From Streptomyces sp. CB01201 (lineage in GTDB: Bacteria; Actinomycetota; Actinomycetes; Streptomycetales; Streptomycetaceae), in contig NZ_NNBJ01000006.1 of the NCBI RefSeq assembly GCF_002803085.1, positions 1 to 64,000 on the forward strand: a stretch of DNA of 64,000 nucleotides, in the 5' to 3' direction. Below are positions 25,861 to 35,360 of the stretch, in pieces. The position numbers were made by a program, and so were the translations under genes. Under the pieces are notes generated by a model. The model searched no databases and was not told where the DNA came from. It saw nothing but the letters and a program-made list of their open reading frames with translations. Within the stretch, counting starts at the first letter, position 1. Every line of letters begins with the position of its first letter.

Positions 25861-25884
25861 AGAACCAAAGGTCAGGCGGTCCTG

Positions 25885-26346
25885 CTATCCGTACATGCGC
25901 CGCATCGCGAAGTCGACCATCTGCTCCACGGCCTTCGCGTCGAAGACCATCCGGTGGTCGCCCTCCATGTCGAGCACGAAGCCGTACCCCGTGGGCAGGA
26001 GGTCGATCACCTCGGCGCCGGTGATGACGAAGTACTTGGACTCCTTGCCCGCGTACCGGCGCAGCTCCTTGAGCGAGGTGAACATCGGGATCACCGGCTG
26101 CTGCGTGTTGTGCAGCGCCAGGAACCCGGGGTTGTCGCCGCGCGGGCAGTACACCCGGGCCCCCGCGAAGATCTGCTGGAAGTCCTCGGCCGAGAGCGAG
26201 CCCGTGGTGAAGGCCCGCACCGCGTCGGCGAGCGACGGCGGCGACGGCTCCGGGTACAGCGGCTGCTCCCCGTAACCGCCCTGCATCTGCTGCTGCGGCG
26301 GGGCGTACTGCTGCTGCGCGCCCGGGTTCTGGTCGTAGCCGTACAT
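25885..26346 (-). CDS. SseB-domain protein
   Basis: The 153-residue protein has a Gln/Pro/Tyr-rich N-terminal ~45 residues (YGYDQNPGAQQQYAPPQQQM). A domain of the SseB N-terminal type follows, with GARVYCPRGDNPGFLALHN, QPVIPMFTSLKELRRYAGKE and ITGAEVIDLLPTGYGFVLDM. SseB is a sulfurtransferase-related enhancer in enterobacteria, but these actinobacterial proteins have no known function. The gene stands alone with its own terminator. Confidence 0.85.
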   Translation of the reverse strand: MYGYDQNPGAQQQYAPPQQQMQGGYGEQPLYPEPSPPSLADAVRAFTTGSLSAEDFQQIFAGARVYCPRGDNPGFLALHNTQQPVIPMFTSLKELRRYAGKESKYFVITGAEVIDLLPTGYGFVLDMEGDHRMVFDAKAVEQMVDFAMRRMYG

Positions 26347-26389
26347 GCGCCCAAGACTACCGACGCGGGGTCCTGGCGGACAGCGGGTC

Positions 26390-26605
26390 TCAGCGGCGGA
26401 GGCCCCTGCCCTTCACCGCCTCGACGAAGGGCGCCCAGGCGCTGGCCGCGATGATCAGTGCGGGGCCGTTCGGCGCCTTGGAGTCCCGTACGGGGACGAC
26501 ACCGGGGAGGTTGCCGGCTACCTCGACGCAGTCGCCACCGGTCGCATTGCTGTAGCTGCTCTTACTCCACAGCGCGGTGCTCAAGTCAAGCTCTGTGCTT
26601 GCCAT
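26390..26605 (-). CDS. DUF397 domain protein
   Basis: The 71-residue product has the DUF397 pattern: LSTALWSKSSYSNATGGDCV, EVAGNLPGVVPVRDSKAPNG and PALIIAASAWAPFVEAVKG. DUF397 proteins are the small partners of XRE-DUF5753 regulators in Streptomyces (the BldB/WhiJ-type and AbaA-like systems) and may antagonise the DNA-binding partner. The gene overlaps the end of the regulator by 20 bases in a different frame. Confidence 0.92.
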   Translation of the reverse strand: MASTELDLSTALWSKSSYSNATGGDCVEVAGNLPGVVPVRDSKAPNGPALIIAASAWAPFVEAVKGRGLRR

Positions 26606-27437
26606 TTCGGTAGTCCTTCGCCGCTTGCTCGATCATGGCCAGGGACGTGTCCGGCGGTAGTGCCGCGGCCCTGAGCAGATCGTACGACCTGCGGTAGTCC
26701 TTCACGAGGGCCGGATAGTCGATCAGTTGGCCGCTGTGCTGACTCTCGATGTAGACCACCGGTGGAGCATCAGGAAAGGCCATAACCTTGATAACCCCCA
26801 TCATCAACGGATGGGCACCAGCGGTTTCCGGAAGGATCTGCAGAACGCTTTGCGTGGAACGGACCACATAGGAGATGTGGTCCGACTGCTCCGCCATCTC
26901 TCCGGGCGGCAGCAGCGGGTTGCGGATCAGCGACTCGTGCAGGACGCCCCAGAACGCTGGGCGATCCTCACACTCCCAGAGCTTTGCGCGCTCCAGCCGG
27001 GCCTGCACCTGCTTCTCGACATCTGCTGGACTCAGCCATGGGGCCCCGCTCTGAATGACCTTCCGAACGTACGCCTCCGTCTGTAGCAGGCCTGGGATGA
27101 GCGTAGGCGCCCAGTCCTCGATCGTCTCCGCGTGCCGTTCCATCTCCGCAACATCAGCGAAGTACTCCGCATGCCCGGACTGCTTCGCCTTCCGCGCGTC
27201 TTCACAGCGCCGCTCGAAAAAGCCGTCGGTCCCCAGCTTCTCGTCCACATGCTTGGCCAGATCCAGGGGCATGCGACGCTCGCCGCGCTCGATCTGGCTC
27301 AGGAACGGCACGCCACGGAAGCTACCGTCGGCCAGTTGCTCAAGCGTGAGGCCCGCCGCCTTCCGTTTGTAGCGCAGCTCCGCACCGTAGAAGGACGGCA
27401 CGTTCGCCGACGCATCGGGATCCTTGTCAGGGGGCAC
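26586..27437 (-). CDS. XRE-family regulator with DUF5753
   Basis: In this 283-residue protein, residues ~14-75 form an XRE helix-turn-helix (FYGAELRYKRKAAGLTLEQL, FRGVPFLSQIERGERRMP). Residues ~100-280 are a DUF5753 domain (YFADVAEMERHAETIEDWAP, LIPGLLQTEAYVRKVI, VYIESQHSGQLID). This is the WhiJ-like class that regulates development and antibiotic production together with DUF397 proteins. Codon use here is a little less GC-biased than in neighbouring genes. It is divergent from a 72-residue protein at 27555, and CAGCGTCACGCTG at 27502-27514 between them may be its operator. Confidence 0.92.
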   Translation of the reverse strand: MPPDKDPDASANVPSFYGAELRYKRKAAGLTLEQLADGSFRGVPFLSQIERGERRMPLDLAKHVDEKLGTDGFFERRCEDARKAKQSGHAEYFADVAEMERHAETIEDWAPTLIPGLLQTEAYVRKVIQSGAPWLSPADVEKQVQARLERAKLWECEDRPAFWGVLHESLIRNPLLPPGEMAEQSDHISYVVRSTQSVLQILPETAGAHPLMMGVIKVMAFPDAPPVVYIESQHSGQLIDYPALVKDYRRSYDLLRAAALPPDTSLAMIEQAAKDYRNGKHRA

Positions 27438-27501
27438 AACTCACCACCGCCATTTGCCAGTTGCCGGGCGCAATGTGAACCACTTCCGACGGTAGGGCAC
27501 C

Positions 27502-27514
27502 CAGCGTCACGCTG
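27502..27514. promoter_or_regulatory. CAGCGT-C-ACGCTG palindrome between XRE gene and small partner
   Basis: A perfect 6-bp inverted repeat with one central base lies in the 117-base divergent promoter region. Position suggests an operator for the XRE regulator; no experimental consensus is known to me. Confidence 0.35.
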
Positions 27515-27554
27515 TGAGGGATTCGTCACACACCGCACTCACAGGAGGCACCCC

Positions 27555-27773
27555 ATGGGCAAGACCCCCCTTCCGCCCCGCCGGGACGACACCTACGCCG
27601 TCGTCATGGAGCTGCGAGCCGCGCTCGCAGAGCACGGCATCACGCTGCCCTCCCTCGGGCGGGACTTCGGGACGCCCGCGCTCGTCATCCTCGGGAACTG
27701 CAACACCGAGACCGCGCGGGCGCTCACCACGGCACTGGAGCGCCACCCGGCCCACCAGAGTTCCCCTGCCTGA
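27555..27773 (+). CDS. small hypothetical protein linked to the XRE/DUF397 module
   Basis: The ATG at 27555 sits behind AGGAGG and gives 72 residues ([60 protein letters not shown]). It looks like a compact alpha/beta protein. Small proteins of this kind commonly lie divergent to XRE-DUF5753 regulators in Streptomyces and may be their targets or antagonists. Its function is unknown. Confidence 0.75.
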   Translation: MGKTPLPPRRDDTYAVVMELRAALAEHGITLPSLGRDFGTPALVILGNCNTETARALTTALERHPAHQSSPA

Positions 27774-27808
27774 CACGTCACAGTTCTCGGCCAGAGGTTG
27801 CGCGTTAT

Positions 27809-27854
27809 TACCGGTGGGTAGCATCATCGGAGGTACTGACCTACTTGCTGGTAG
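27809..27854. promoter_or_regulatory. two inverted repeats in the acyl-CoA dehydrogenase promoter region
   Basis: TACC-GGTG-GGTA (27809-27820) and CTAC-TTGCTG-GTAG (27841-27854) are related inverted repeats upstream of the ATG at 27889. They could bind a TetR-type fatty-acid regulator; arms are only 4 bp, so this is weak. Confidence 0.3.
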
Positions 27855-27888
27855 ATGTAACCGACACCCTGCTTACGGAGCCGTCGCC

Positions 27889-29718
27889 ATGGGGCACTAC
27901 AAGTCGAATCTCCGCGACATCGAGTTCAACCTCTTCGAGGTGCTCGGACGCGACAAGCTGTACGGCACCGGCCCGTTCGGGGAGATGGACGTCGACACCG
28001 CCAAGTCGATCCTGGAGGAGATCGCCCGTCTCGCCGAGAACGAGCTGGCCGACTCCTTCGCGGACGCGGACCGCAACCCGCCGGTCTTCGACCCGGCCAC
28101 GAACACCGCTCCGGTCCCGGAGTCCTTCAAGAGCTCCTACAAGGCGTTCATGGACTCCGAGTACTGGCGGCTCGGCCTGCCCGAGGAGATCGGCGGCACC
28201 GTCTCGCCGCGCTCACTGATCTGGGCGTACGCCGAGCTGCTGCTCGGTTCGAACCCCGCGATCTGGATGTACTCCTCCGGCCCGGCCTTCGCCGGCATCC
28301 TCTTCGCCGAGGGCAACGAGCAGCAGAAGAAGATCGCCGAGATCGCGGTCGACAAGCGCTGGGGCTCGACGATGGTCCTCACCGAGCCGGACGCCGGGTC
28401 GGACGTCGGCGCCGGCCGCACCAAGGCCGTGCAGCAGGACGACGGCTCGTGGCACATCGAGGGCGTGAAGCGCTTCATCACGTCCGGTGAGCACGACATG
28501 GAGGAGAACATCCTCCACTACGTCCTCGCCCGCCCCGAGGGCCACGGCCCGGGCACCAAGGGCCTGTCCCTCTTCCTCGTGCCGAAGTTCCACTTCGACT
28601 GGGAGACCGGCGAGCTGGGCGAGCGCAACGGCGTGTACGCGACGAACGTCGAGCACAAGATGGGCCTGAAGGCGTCCAACACGTGCGAGATGACGTTCGG
28701 CGACCAGCACCCCGCCAAGGGCTGGCTGATCGGCGACAAGCACGACGGCATCCGCCAGATGTTCATGATCATCGAGTTCGCCCGCATGATGGTCGGCACG
28801 AAGGCCATCGCGACCCTGTCGACCGGGTACCTCAACGCGCTTGAGTACGCCAAGGAGCGCGTCCAGGGCAGCGACCTCTCGCAGTTCATGGACAAGACCG
28901 CACCGAAGGTGACGATCACTCACCACCCGGACGTGCGGCGCTCGTTGATGACGCAGAAGGCGTACGCCGAGGGCATGCGCTCGCTCGTCCTCTACACCGC
29001 CTCCATCCAGGACGCGATCCAGGTGAAGGAGGCGGCGGGCGAGGACGCGAAGGCGCTCGTCGGCCTGAACGACCTGCTGCTGCCCATCGTGAAGGGCTAC
29101 GGCTCGGAGAAGTCGTACGAGAAGCTCTCGTCCGAGTCGCTCCAGACCTTCGGCGGCTCCGGGTACCTCCAGGAATACCCGATCGAGCAGTACATCCGTG
29201 ACGCCAAGATCGACACGCTGTACGAGGGCACGACGGCCATCCAGGGCCAGGACTTCTTCTTCCGGAAGATCGTCCGGGACCAGGGCGCGGCCCTGAACAC
29301 CCTGTCCGAGGAGATCAAGAAGTTCCTCGCGGAGCAGAACGGCAACGCGGAGCTGGGCGGCGCGCTCGACTCGCTCGCCAAGGCGGCCGTCGACCTGGAG
29401 GCGATCGTCGGCACGATGATCACCGACCTCACGGCGACGGGCGAGGACGTCAAGAACATCTACAAGGTGGGTCTCAACACGACCCGTCTGCTGATGGCCT
29501 CGGGTGACGTGGTGGTCGGCTACCTGCTCCTCAAGGGTGCGGCCGTCGCCGCCGAGAAGCTCTCCTCGGCCTCGGCGAAGGACGTCCCGTTCTACACGGG
29601 CAAGATCGCGGCTGCGAAGTTCTTCGCGGCGAACGTCCTGCCGGGCGTCGGTACGGCGCGTGCGCTGGCCGAGACGGTGGACAACTCCCTGATGGACCTG
29701 GACGAGGCGGCCTTCTAG
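27889..29718 (+). CDS. acyl-CoA dehydrogenase
   Basis: The 609-residue flavoenzyme catalyses alpha,beta-dehydrogenation of acyl-CoA, the first step of fatty-acid beta-oxidation. Family features are the N-terminal cap ([20 protein letters not shown]), the FAD/substrate motif [15 protein letters not shown], and [15 protein letters not shown] with the likely catalytic Glu446. The C-terminal extension of ~130 residues is typical of the long actinobacterial and FadE5-like subfamily. The start ATG at 27889 follows ACGGAG. A terminator with a T-run follows the gene. Chain-length preference cannot be judged from sequence. Confidence 0.95.
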   Translation: MGHYKSNLRDIEFNLFEVLGRDKLYGTGPFGEMDVDTAKSILEEIARLAENELADSFADADRNPPVFDPATNTAPVPESFKSSYKAFMDSEYWRLGLPEEIGGTVSPRSLIWAYAELLLGSNPAIWMYSSGPAFAGILFAEGNEQQKKIAEIAVDKRWGSTMVLTEPDAGSDVGAGRTKAVQQDDGSWHIEGVKRFITSGEHDMEENILHYVLARPEGHGPGTKGLSLFLVPKFHFDWETGELGERNGVYATNVEHKMGLKASNTCEMTFGDQHPAKGWLIGDKHDGIRQMFMIIEFARMMVGTKAIATLSTGYLNALEYAKERVQGSDLSQFMDKTAPKVTITHHPDVRRSLMTQKAYAEGMRSLVLYTASIQDAIQVKEAAGEDAKALVGLNDLLLPIVKGYGSEKSYEKLSSESLQTFGGSGYLQEYPIEQYIRDAKIDTLYEGTTAIQGQDFFFRKIVRDQGAALNTLSEEIKKFLAEQNGNAELGGALDSLAKAAVDLEAIVGTMITDLTATGEDVKNIYKVGLNTTRLLMASGDVVVGYLLLKGAAVAAEKLSSASAKDVPFYTGKIAAAKFFAANVLPGVGTARALAETVDNSLMDLDEAAF

Positions 29719-29734
29719 GCCTCCGCCGGGAGAG

Positions 29735-29766
29735 GGGCTCGGGGTGGTCGGACCCCGGGCCCTTTT
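29735..29766 (+). terminator. terminator of the acyl-CoA dehydrogenase gene
   Basis: GGGCTCGGGGT pairs with ACCCCGGGCCC (one G-T pair) and is followed by TTTT at 29763-29766, a classical intrinsic terminator 17 bases after the stop. Confidence 0.85.
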
Positions 29767-29887
29767 CGGCGTGTCCCGGGGCCGGACGGACCCCCGCGCC
29801 GGGGCGGGAGGGCAGACCCCCCGGGGCCAAACGGGGCAAGACGCTCGGGGCCCGGAGGCGGGGGCGGGGCGCCGCTAGGGTGGCGGC

Positions 29888-31183
29888 ATGAGCACACCGC
29901 CCCGCTTCGACCGCGGCCACACCGACGACCTGCTGACCTTCCTCGCTGCGAGCCCGTCGCAGTACCACGCCGTGGCCAACGCGGCCGCTCGGCTGGAGAA
30001 GGCCGGGTTCCGGCAGGTCCAGGAGACGGATGCCTGGGACGGCACGCACGGCGGTAAGTACGTGCTGCGCGGCGGCGCCATCGTGGCCTGGTTCGTGCCC
30101 GAGGGCGCCGAGCCCCACACCCCGTACCGGATCGTCGGCGCCCACACCGACTCCCCGAACCTGCGCGTGAAGCCGCAGCCGGACTCGGGCGCGTACGGCT
30201 GGCGCCAGGTCGCCGTCGAGGTCTACGGCGGGACGCTGCTCAACACCTGGCTCGACCGCGACCTCGGTATCGCGGGCCGTCTCACCCTCAAGGACGGCAG
30301 CCACCGCCTGGTCAACGTGGACCGGCCGCTGCTGCGCGTGCCGCAGCTCGCCGTGCACCTGGACCGCTCGGTGAACACCGACGGGCTCAAGCTCGACCGC
30401 CAGCGCCACCTCCAGCCGATCTGGGGCCTCGGCGACGACGTGCGCGAGGGCGACCTGATCGACTTCCTGGAGCAGGAGGCGGGGCTCGCCGAGGGCGACG
30501 TGGCCGGCTGGGACCTGATGCTGCACTCCGTCGAGGCGCCCGCCTACCTCGGCCGCGACCGGGAGCTGGTGGCCGGGCCGCGCATGGACAACCTGCTGTC
30601 CGTGCACGCGGGAGTCGCGGCCCTCGCCGCCGTGTCCGGCGCCGACGCGCTCCCCTTCATCCCGGTGTTCGCCGCCTTCGACCACGAGGAGGACGGCTCG
30701 CAGGCCGACACCGGCGCCGACGGCCCGCTCCTGGGCAACGTCATGGAGCGCTCGGTGTTCGCCCGCGGCGGCAGCTACGAGGACCGCGCCCGCGCCTTCG
30801 CCGGGACCGTCTGTCTGTCCTCCGACACCGGCCACGCCGTCCACCCCAACTACGCCGAGCGGCACGACCCCACGCACCACCCGCGCGCCAACGGCGGCCC
30901 CATCCTCAAGGTCAACGTGAACGCCCGGTACGCCACCGACGGCGCCGGCCGTGCCGTGTTCGCGGCGGCCTGCGAGCGCGCCGACGTGCCCTGGCAGACC
31001 TTCGTCTCCAACAACGCGATGCCCTGCGGCACCACGATCGGCCCGATCACCGCGGCCCGGCACGGCATCCAGACCGTCGACATCGGCGTGGCCATCCTGT
31101 CGATGCACAGCGCGCGCGAGCTGTGCGGCGCGGACGACCCGTACCTGTTGGCCAACGCGCTCACCTCGTTCCTCACCGACTGA
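29888..31183 (+). CDS. M18 family aminopeptidase
   Basis: The 431-residue cytoplasmic metallo-aminopeptidase removes N-terminal (often acidic) residues. It has the di-zinc motifs of the family: GAHTDSPNLRVKPQP (His86, Asp88), AFDHEEDGSQA (catalytic Glu and zinc Glu), SSDTGHAVHPNYAERHDP, and PCGTTIGPITAARHGIQTVD followed by SMHSARE near the C-terminus. Length is standard for ApeB/DNPEP-type enzymes. The ATG lies 11 bases after a G-rich leader. A 9-bp tandem repeat follows the stop. Confidence 0.95.
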   Translation: MSTPPRFDRGHTDDLLTFLAASPSQYHAVANAAARLEKAGFRQVQETDAWDGTHGGKYVLRGGAIVAWFVPEGAEPHTPYRIVGAHTDSPNLRVKPQPDSGAYGWRQVAVEVYGGTLLNTWLDRDLGIAGRLTLKDGSHRLVNVDRPLLRVPQLAVHLDRSVNTDGLKLDRQRHLQPIWGLGDDVREGDLIDFLEQEAGLAEGDVAGWDLMLHSVEAPAYLGRDRELVAGPRMDNLLSVHAGVAALAAVSGADALPFIPVFAAFDHEEDGSQADTGADGPLLGNVMERSVFARGGSYEDRARAFAGTVCLSSDTGHAVHPNYAERHDPTHHPRANGGPILKVNVNARYATDGAGRAVFAAACERADVPWQTFVSNNAMPCGTTIGPITAARHGIQTVDIGVAILSMHSARELCGADDPYLLANALTSFLTD

Positions 31184-31199
31184 GCCGACCGAGCCACCG

Positions 31200-31244
31200 A
31201 TACGGCTGATACGGCCGATACGGCTGATACGGCTGATACGGCCG
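31200..31244. repeat. five tandem 9-bp units (ATACGGCYG)
   Basis: ATACGGCTG or ATACGGCCG is repeated five times right after the aminopeptidase stop. It is non-coding on the plus strand. Confidence 0.85.
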
Positions 31245-31345
31245 GAAAGCGCCCATAAGGCCGAACCCGCTTGCCACGCACGGGGGTTGGGCGTCCGGGG
31301 CCCGGGTACTCGGACGGTCCACCACCTTTCACGGAGGCGAGTTCC

Positions 31346-31561
31346 ATGGGCTTGGGCGGCTGCATCATCCTCATCGCGGTGGGGGCCATCCTCACGTTCG
31401 CGACGGACTGGCACACCAGCGGTGTGAACGTCCACGTCGTCGGCCTGATACTCATGGCCGTCGGCATCATCGGCGTCGCCGTCTTCACCAGCGTGCTGCG
31501 CAGGCGGCGCATGGTGCCGGGGGCGACCATCGTCGAGGAGGACCGCGACCACCTCATGTGA
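31346..31561 (+). CDS. DUF6458-like small membrane protein
   Basis: The ATG at 31346 follows ACGGAGGCGA. The 71-residue protein has two membrane helices (GLGGCIILIAVGAILTFATD and VVGLILMAVGIIGVAVFTSV) and a short charged cytoplasmic tail (RRRRMVPGATIVEEDRDHLM). This is the compact two-TM layout of the DUF6458 family, common in actinobacteria and of unknown function. Confidence 0.85.
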   Translation: MGLGGCIILIAVGAILTFATDWHTSGVNVHVVGLILMAVGIIGVAVFTSVLRRRRMVPGATIVEEDRDHLM

Positions 31562-31716
31562 GCCCCGGCCCCCGCCCCGCGGGCCCGGACCACCCCAGGT
31601 GGCCGCCCTGCACCGGGGCCACCTCATGTGCCCCTTGCGCGCGCCCCGCGTATCCTCGACTCTCCGGGCCCTGACCAGGCCCGGGTGGGAACGGGGAGCA
31701 AGGGGGTGTCGCCACC

Positions 31717-34401
31717 GTGGAGTTCCGCGTCCTGGGAACGGTGGCCGTGGCGACGGAGGACGGCGCGTTCCTCCCGCTCGGCCCCGCCAAGCGCCGCAGC
31801 CTGCTCGCCATGCTGCTGCTCCAGCCCAACACGGCCGTCCCGGTGGAACGCCTCACCGAGGCCCTGTGGGACGAAGAGCCGCCCCTGCACTCCCGCACCG
31901 TCCTCCAGGGCCACATATCCCGGCTGCGCGCCCTGCTCGCCGAGCACGGCGCCGAGGCGTACGGGATCGAACTGGCCACCCAGGGGCCGGCGTACGTCCT
32001 GCGGCTCCCCGAGACCCTCATCGACGCGCACCGCTTCGAGGAACTCGTCTCGCTCGCCCGCGCCCAGCGCGGCCCCGGCGACGCGGTCCTGATGCTGCGC
32101 GAGGCGCTCGCCCTGTGGCAGGGCCCCGCCCTCACCGGCACCGTCACCAGCCCGCCGCTCCAGACCGCCGCCCACGCCCTCGAAGAGCTCAGACTAGCCT
32201 CCGTCGAGGCGCTCGCCGAGGCGTACGGGGAACTCGGCGAGCATGGGCGGGCCGCCGCCGTCCTGCGCACCGAGGCCGTCGCCCACCCCTTGCGCGAGCC
32301 CCTCTCGGCCGCCCTGATGCTGGCCCTGAGCCGCTCGGGCCGCCAGTCGGACGCCCTCGAATGGTTCCACCGCACCCGCCGCCTGCTCGCCGACGAACTC
32401 GGCGTCGACCCGGGCCCCGCACTCTCCGACGCGTACGCCACGATCCTGCACACCGGCACCCCCGTCGCCCCGGTGGAGCAGAGTGCGAAGAAGCCCGAAC
32501 CAGCCACCTGCGTACCGGAGTTGCTGCCCCGCAGGCCGCGCGGATTCACCGGCCGGCAGGCCGAACTCGACGCGCTCGGCGCGGCCGCCGACGGGCAGTA
32601 CGGCCCGGTCGCGGTGGTCACCGGCGGCGCCGGGGTCGGCAAGACCGCGCTCGCCGTGCACTGGGCGCACGAGCGCAGGGCCGACTTCCCCGACGGCCGC
32701 CTCTTCGTCGACCTGTGCGGCTACAGCGACACCCCGGCCCGCCAAGTCACCGTCGTACTGCGGGAGTTCCTGCTCGCCCTCGGCGTGCCCGTCCAGCGCA
32801 TACCCGAGACCGAGGCCGGCATGGGCGCGCTGTACCGCTCACTGACCGCCGAGCACCGGATGCTGGTCGTGCTCGACAACGCCCGCGACTCCGAGCAGGT
32901 CCGCCCGCTGCTCCCGGGCGGCGACCACTGCGTCACCCTGGTCACCAGCCGCGACCGGCTCGGCGGCCTCGTCGCCTCCGACGCCGCGCGCCCGGTCCGC
33001 CTCGACGAACTGCCCGCCGCCGACTGCGCCGCCCTGCTCGGCGCGGTGCTCGGCGAGGACCGGGTCGCCGCCGAACCCGAAGCGGCCGCGCGCCTCGCCG
33101 CGCTCTGCGACGGGCTGCCGCTGGCCCTGCGCGTCACCGCCGCCCGGCTCGCCGCCCGCCCGCAGTGGACGCTGGCCGCGCTCGCCGGTGAACTCGCCGA
33201 CGAACAGCAGCGGTTGGGGCTGCTGAGGGTCGAGGACACCGGAGTGGCCGCCGCACTGCGCCTGACCGTGCAGCAACTCCCGGAACAGGCACGGAGGATG
33301 TTCCGGTCGCTCGGCCTCCACACCGGCTCCGAGCTCGACCGCTACACGGCCGCCGCCCTGGCCGGCTGCACCCCGGACCAGGCCGCCGTGGCCCTCGAAC
33401 GGCTCGCCGCCGCCCACCTCCTCGTGGAGTCGGGCCCGCACGGCCCCGACCCGCGCACCCGCCCCGACTCCTACGCCCTGCACGATCTCGTACGCCTCTA
33501 CGCCCGCGCGCTCGCCCCCGAGGCCGACCCGGACGGCCTCACCCGGCTCCTGGACCACTACCTGCACACCGGCCTGGTCGCGACCGCCACCGCCGAACCG
33601 GGCAGCCAGCCCTGCTTCGTGCCGCCGCCCGGGTCCCGGCGGCCCGCGGCGGTGCGCGAGTTCGAGGACCGCCAGGCCGCGCTCGCCTGGTACGAGGCCG
33701 AACGGGCCACCCTGCGCGGGGCGGTGGCCGCCGCCGTCACCGCCGGAATGCACGACCGGGCCTGGCGGCTCGTGCTGCTCCAGTGGCCGCTCATCCTGTG
33801 GCGGGTCCGCGACGGCTGGGGCCCACTGCTCGAACAGGCCCTGGAATCGGCCGAGTTGGAGCAGGAGCTGGACGCACAGTCGCGCACCCGCGCGCTGCTC
33901 GGCTGGGTGCTGCACGAGGAGGGCCGCTGGGACGAGGCGCTCGCGCAGCTGGAGAAGGCACCCGATCTGGCCCGCCGGGCCGGCTGTGTCACCAGCGAGG
34001 CCATCGCCCGGATGAACCTCGCGCTCGTCCTCGCCCAGTACGGCGATGCGGACCGGGCCGGTGAACTCCTCGGCCAGGCACTCACGTTGGCCGGCCGGGC
34101 CCGCGACCGCTCGACCGTGATGCTCGCCCACCAGCACCTGGCCCGCCACTTCCTGGACGCGGGCGACCACGAACGTGCCCTGGAACACGCTTCCACGGGC
34201 CTCGAACTGGGACCCTCGCCGGAGGCCATCCCGCGCCGGGTGCTGCTGCGCACCAGCTACGGCGAGGCGCTGGCCGGCCTCGGCCGCATCGACGACGCCC
34301 GCCGCCAGCTCACGGACGCGGCCCACGAGGCCGACGACCACGGCTACGAGGAAGGGGCCGCGGCAGCCCGCGCCCAACTGGCCAAGCTGGCCTGCGCGTA
34401 G
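31717..34401 (+). CDS. AfsR/SARP-family regulator with NB-ARC and TPR domains
   Basis: The 894-residue protein has an OmpR-type DNA-binding domain (residues 1-92, VEFRVLGTVAVATEDG, LGPAKRRSLLAMLLLQPN) and a BTAD domain (~96-240). An NB-ARC ATPase follows, with Walker A GGAGVGKTAL near 302 and MLVVLDNARDSEQVRPLLPG as Walker B, and TPR-like repeats run from ~680 to the end. This is the AfsR architecture, in which nucleotide binding and oligomerisation control a SARP DNA-binding head. The GTG at 31717 starts exactly at the domain. The next gene, a lipoprotein 116 bases downstream, is a candidate target because three 18-bp direct repeats precede it. Confidence 0.93.
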   Translation: MEFRVLGTVAVATEDGAFLPLGPAKRRSLLAMLLLQPNTAVPVERLTEALWDEEPPLHSRTVLQGHISRLRALLAEHGAEAYGIELATQGPAYVLRLPETLIDAHRFEELVSLARAQRGPGDAVLMLREALALWQGPALTGTVTSPPLQTAAHALEELRLASVEALAEAYGELGEHGRAAAVLRTEAVAHPLREPLSAALMLALSRSGRQSDALEWFHRTRRLLADELGVDPGPALSDAYATILHTGTPVAPVEQSAKKPEPATCVPELLPRRPRGFTGRQAELDALGAAADGQYGPVAVVTGGAGVGKTALAVHWAHERRADFPDGRLFVDLCGYSDTPARQVTVVLREFLLALGVPVQRIPETEAGMGALYRSLTAEHRMLVVLDNARDSEQVRPLLPGGDHCVTLVTSRDRLGGLVASDAARPVRLDELPAADCAALLGAVLGEDRVAAEPEAAARLAALCDGLPLALRVTAARLAARPQWTLAALAGELADEQQRLGLLRVEDTGVAAALRLTVQQLPEQARRMFRSLGLHTGSELDRYTAAALAGCTPDQAAVALERLAAAHLLVESGPHGPDPRTRPDSYALHDLVRLYARALAPEADPDGLTRLLDHYLHTGLVATATAEPGSQPCFVPPPGSRRPAAVREFEDRQAALAWYEAERATLRGAVAAAVTAGMHDRAWRLVLLQWPLILWRVRDGWGPLLEQALESAELEQELDAQSRTRALLGWVLHEEGRWDEALAQLEKAPDLARRAGCVTSEAIARMNLALVLAQYGDADRAGELLGQALTLAGRARDRSTVMLAHQHLARHFLDAGDHERALEHASTGLELGPSPEAIPRRVLLRTSYGEALAGLGRIDDARRQLTDAAHEADDHGYEEGAAAARAQLAKLACA

Positions 34402-34450
34402 GCTCACGCGGCGTTAGCCGAGCGATAGCGGCGGGCGTGAGGCTGGTGCG

Positions 34451-34500
34451 GCACACGGATACCCAGGGGCACACGGACACTCGGCGGCACACGGATTCTC
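34451..34500 (+). repeat. three 18-bp-spaced direct repeats (GCACACGGA)
   Basis: GCACACGGA starts at 34451, 34469 and 34487, exactly 18 bp apart, just upstream of the lipoprotein start at 34518. Direct repeats near a SARP-type gene could be regulator-binding half-sites, although known SARP sites have 11- or 22-bp spacing. Confidence 0.6.
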
Positions 34501-34517
34501 AGAAAGGGCGGGGCGCG

Positions 34518-35327
34518 ATGCGCGGGGGCAGGGGGAGTACGGGCGGGGGCACGGCCGTCGTCGGCCTGGTCGCCGCCGTGCTGCTCGGCGCCCTGACCGG
34601 CTGCACGGACCGGGTGCCCGCCGCTCCCGCCACCTCCGTGAAGTCGGTGGCGCACAGCTCCCCGGCGCCGAGCGCCGCGACACCGCGGGAGCGGCCGACT
34701 CCGTCCGCCTCCGCTTCGGGGACCGGGGCGGGGACGGGCCTGCCCGGGTCCACCCCCTCGGCCGGTGCCGGGTCCGCGGCGCCTTCGGGGTCGGCCGGGG
34801 CGACTCCGCCGCCGGGGAACCCGGGCACGGGTACGGGCACGCCCACCGGCCCGGCCGACGACGGGGGCGAGGACGCCCGGGTCTTCTGCTCGCCCACCGC
34901 GCTGTCCTTCACCTTCCGCCTCGTCGACCCGCCGGGCAGGGGCGCCCCGCGCCACGGCGCCGACGCCCGGGCGGGCGGCGACGCGGTCCTGGTGGCCCGC
35001 AACACCTCCGGGCACATCTGTGTGCTGCACGGCACCCCCACGCTGACCGTCCTGGCCGACGGCGGCCGGGGCGCCCCGCTCGTCTCCACTCCGGCCCAGC
35101 CGTTCGCGAAGCCCTTCGCGCTGCACCCCGGCGCCGGCGGGGTGGCCCGCGTGCACTACTCGCCCCGCCGCGGCTGCCCGGCCGTCGGTTCGACGGTGCG
35201 GGTGACCCTGCCCGGCCACGGCGCCGCGATCATGGTCGCGGTCCTGGACGCGCACGGCCACCCGGCCGCGCTGCCGCTGTGCGGGCCGGCCCCGCGGACC
35301 GGGCCGTTCAAGCCGGGCTTCGCCTAG
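34518..35327 (+). CDS. DUF4232-type lipoprotein
   Basis: The ATG at 34518 gives a 269-residue protein with a signal peptide and lipobox (GLVAAVLLGALTGC, lipidated Cys29). A Ser/Pro/Gly linker follows to ~115. The C-terminal DUF4232-like domain carries DARVFCSPTALSFTFRL, VARNTSGHICVLHGTPTLTV and ARVHYSPRRGCPAVG, with four Cys suited to disulfides. It should be anchored to the outer face of the membrane. An upstream GTG at 34437 is in frame but would place hydrophilic HTDTQG repeats ahead of the signal peptide, so it is rejected. Function is unknown. Confidence 0.85.
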   Translation: MRGGRGSTGGGTAVVGLVAAVLLGALTGCTDRVPAAPATSVKSVAHSSPAPSAATPRERPTPSASASGTGAGTGLPGSTPSAGAGSAAPSGSAGATPPPGNPGTGTGTPTGPADDGGEDARVFCSPTALSFTFRLVDPPGRGAPRHGADARAGGDAVLVARNTSGHICVLHGTPTLTVLADGGRGAPLVSTPAQPFAKPFALHPGAGGVARVHYSPRRGCPAVGSTVRVTLPGHGAAIMVAVLDAHGHPAALPLCGPAPRTGPFKPGFA

Positions 35328-35360
35328 GACCCGGAGCGTGGCGGCCCCGGGCCCGGACGG

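Noticed and set aside
34437..34517. Upstream GTG start for the DUF4232 lipoprotein
   Set aside because: It would put 27 hydrophilic residues with HTDTQG-type repeats before the signal peptide; the ATG at 34518 gives a normal lipoprotein signal.
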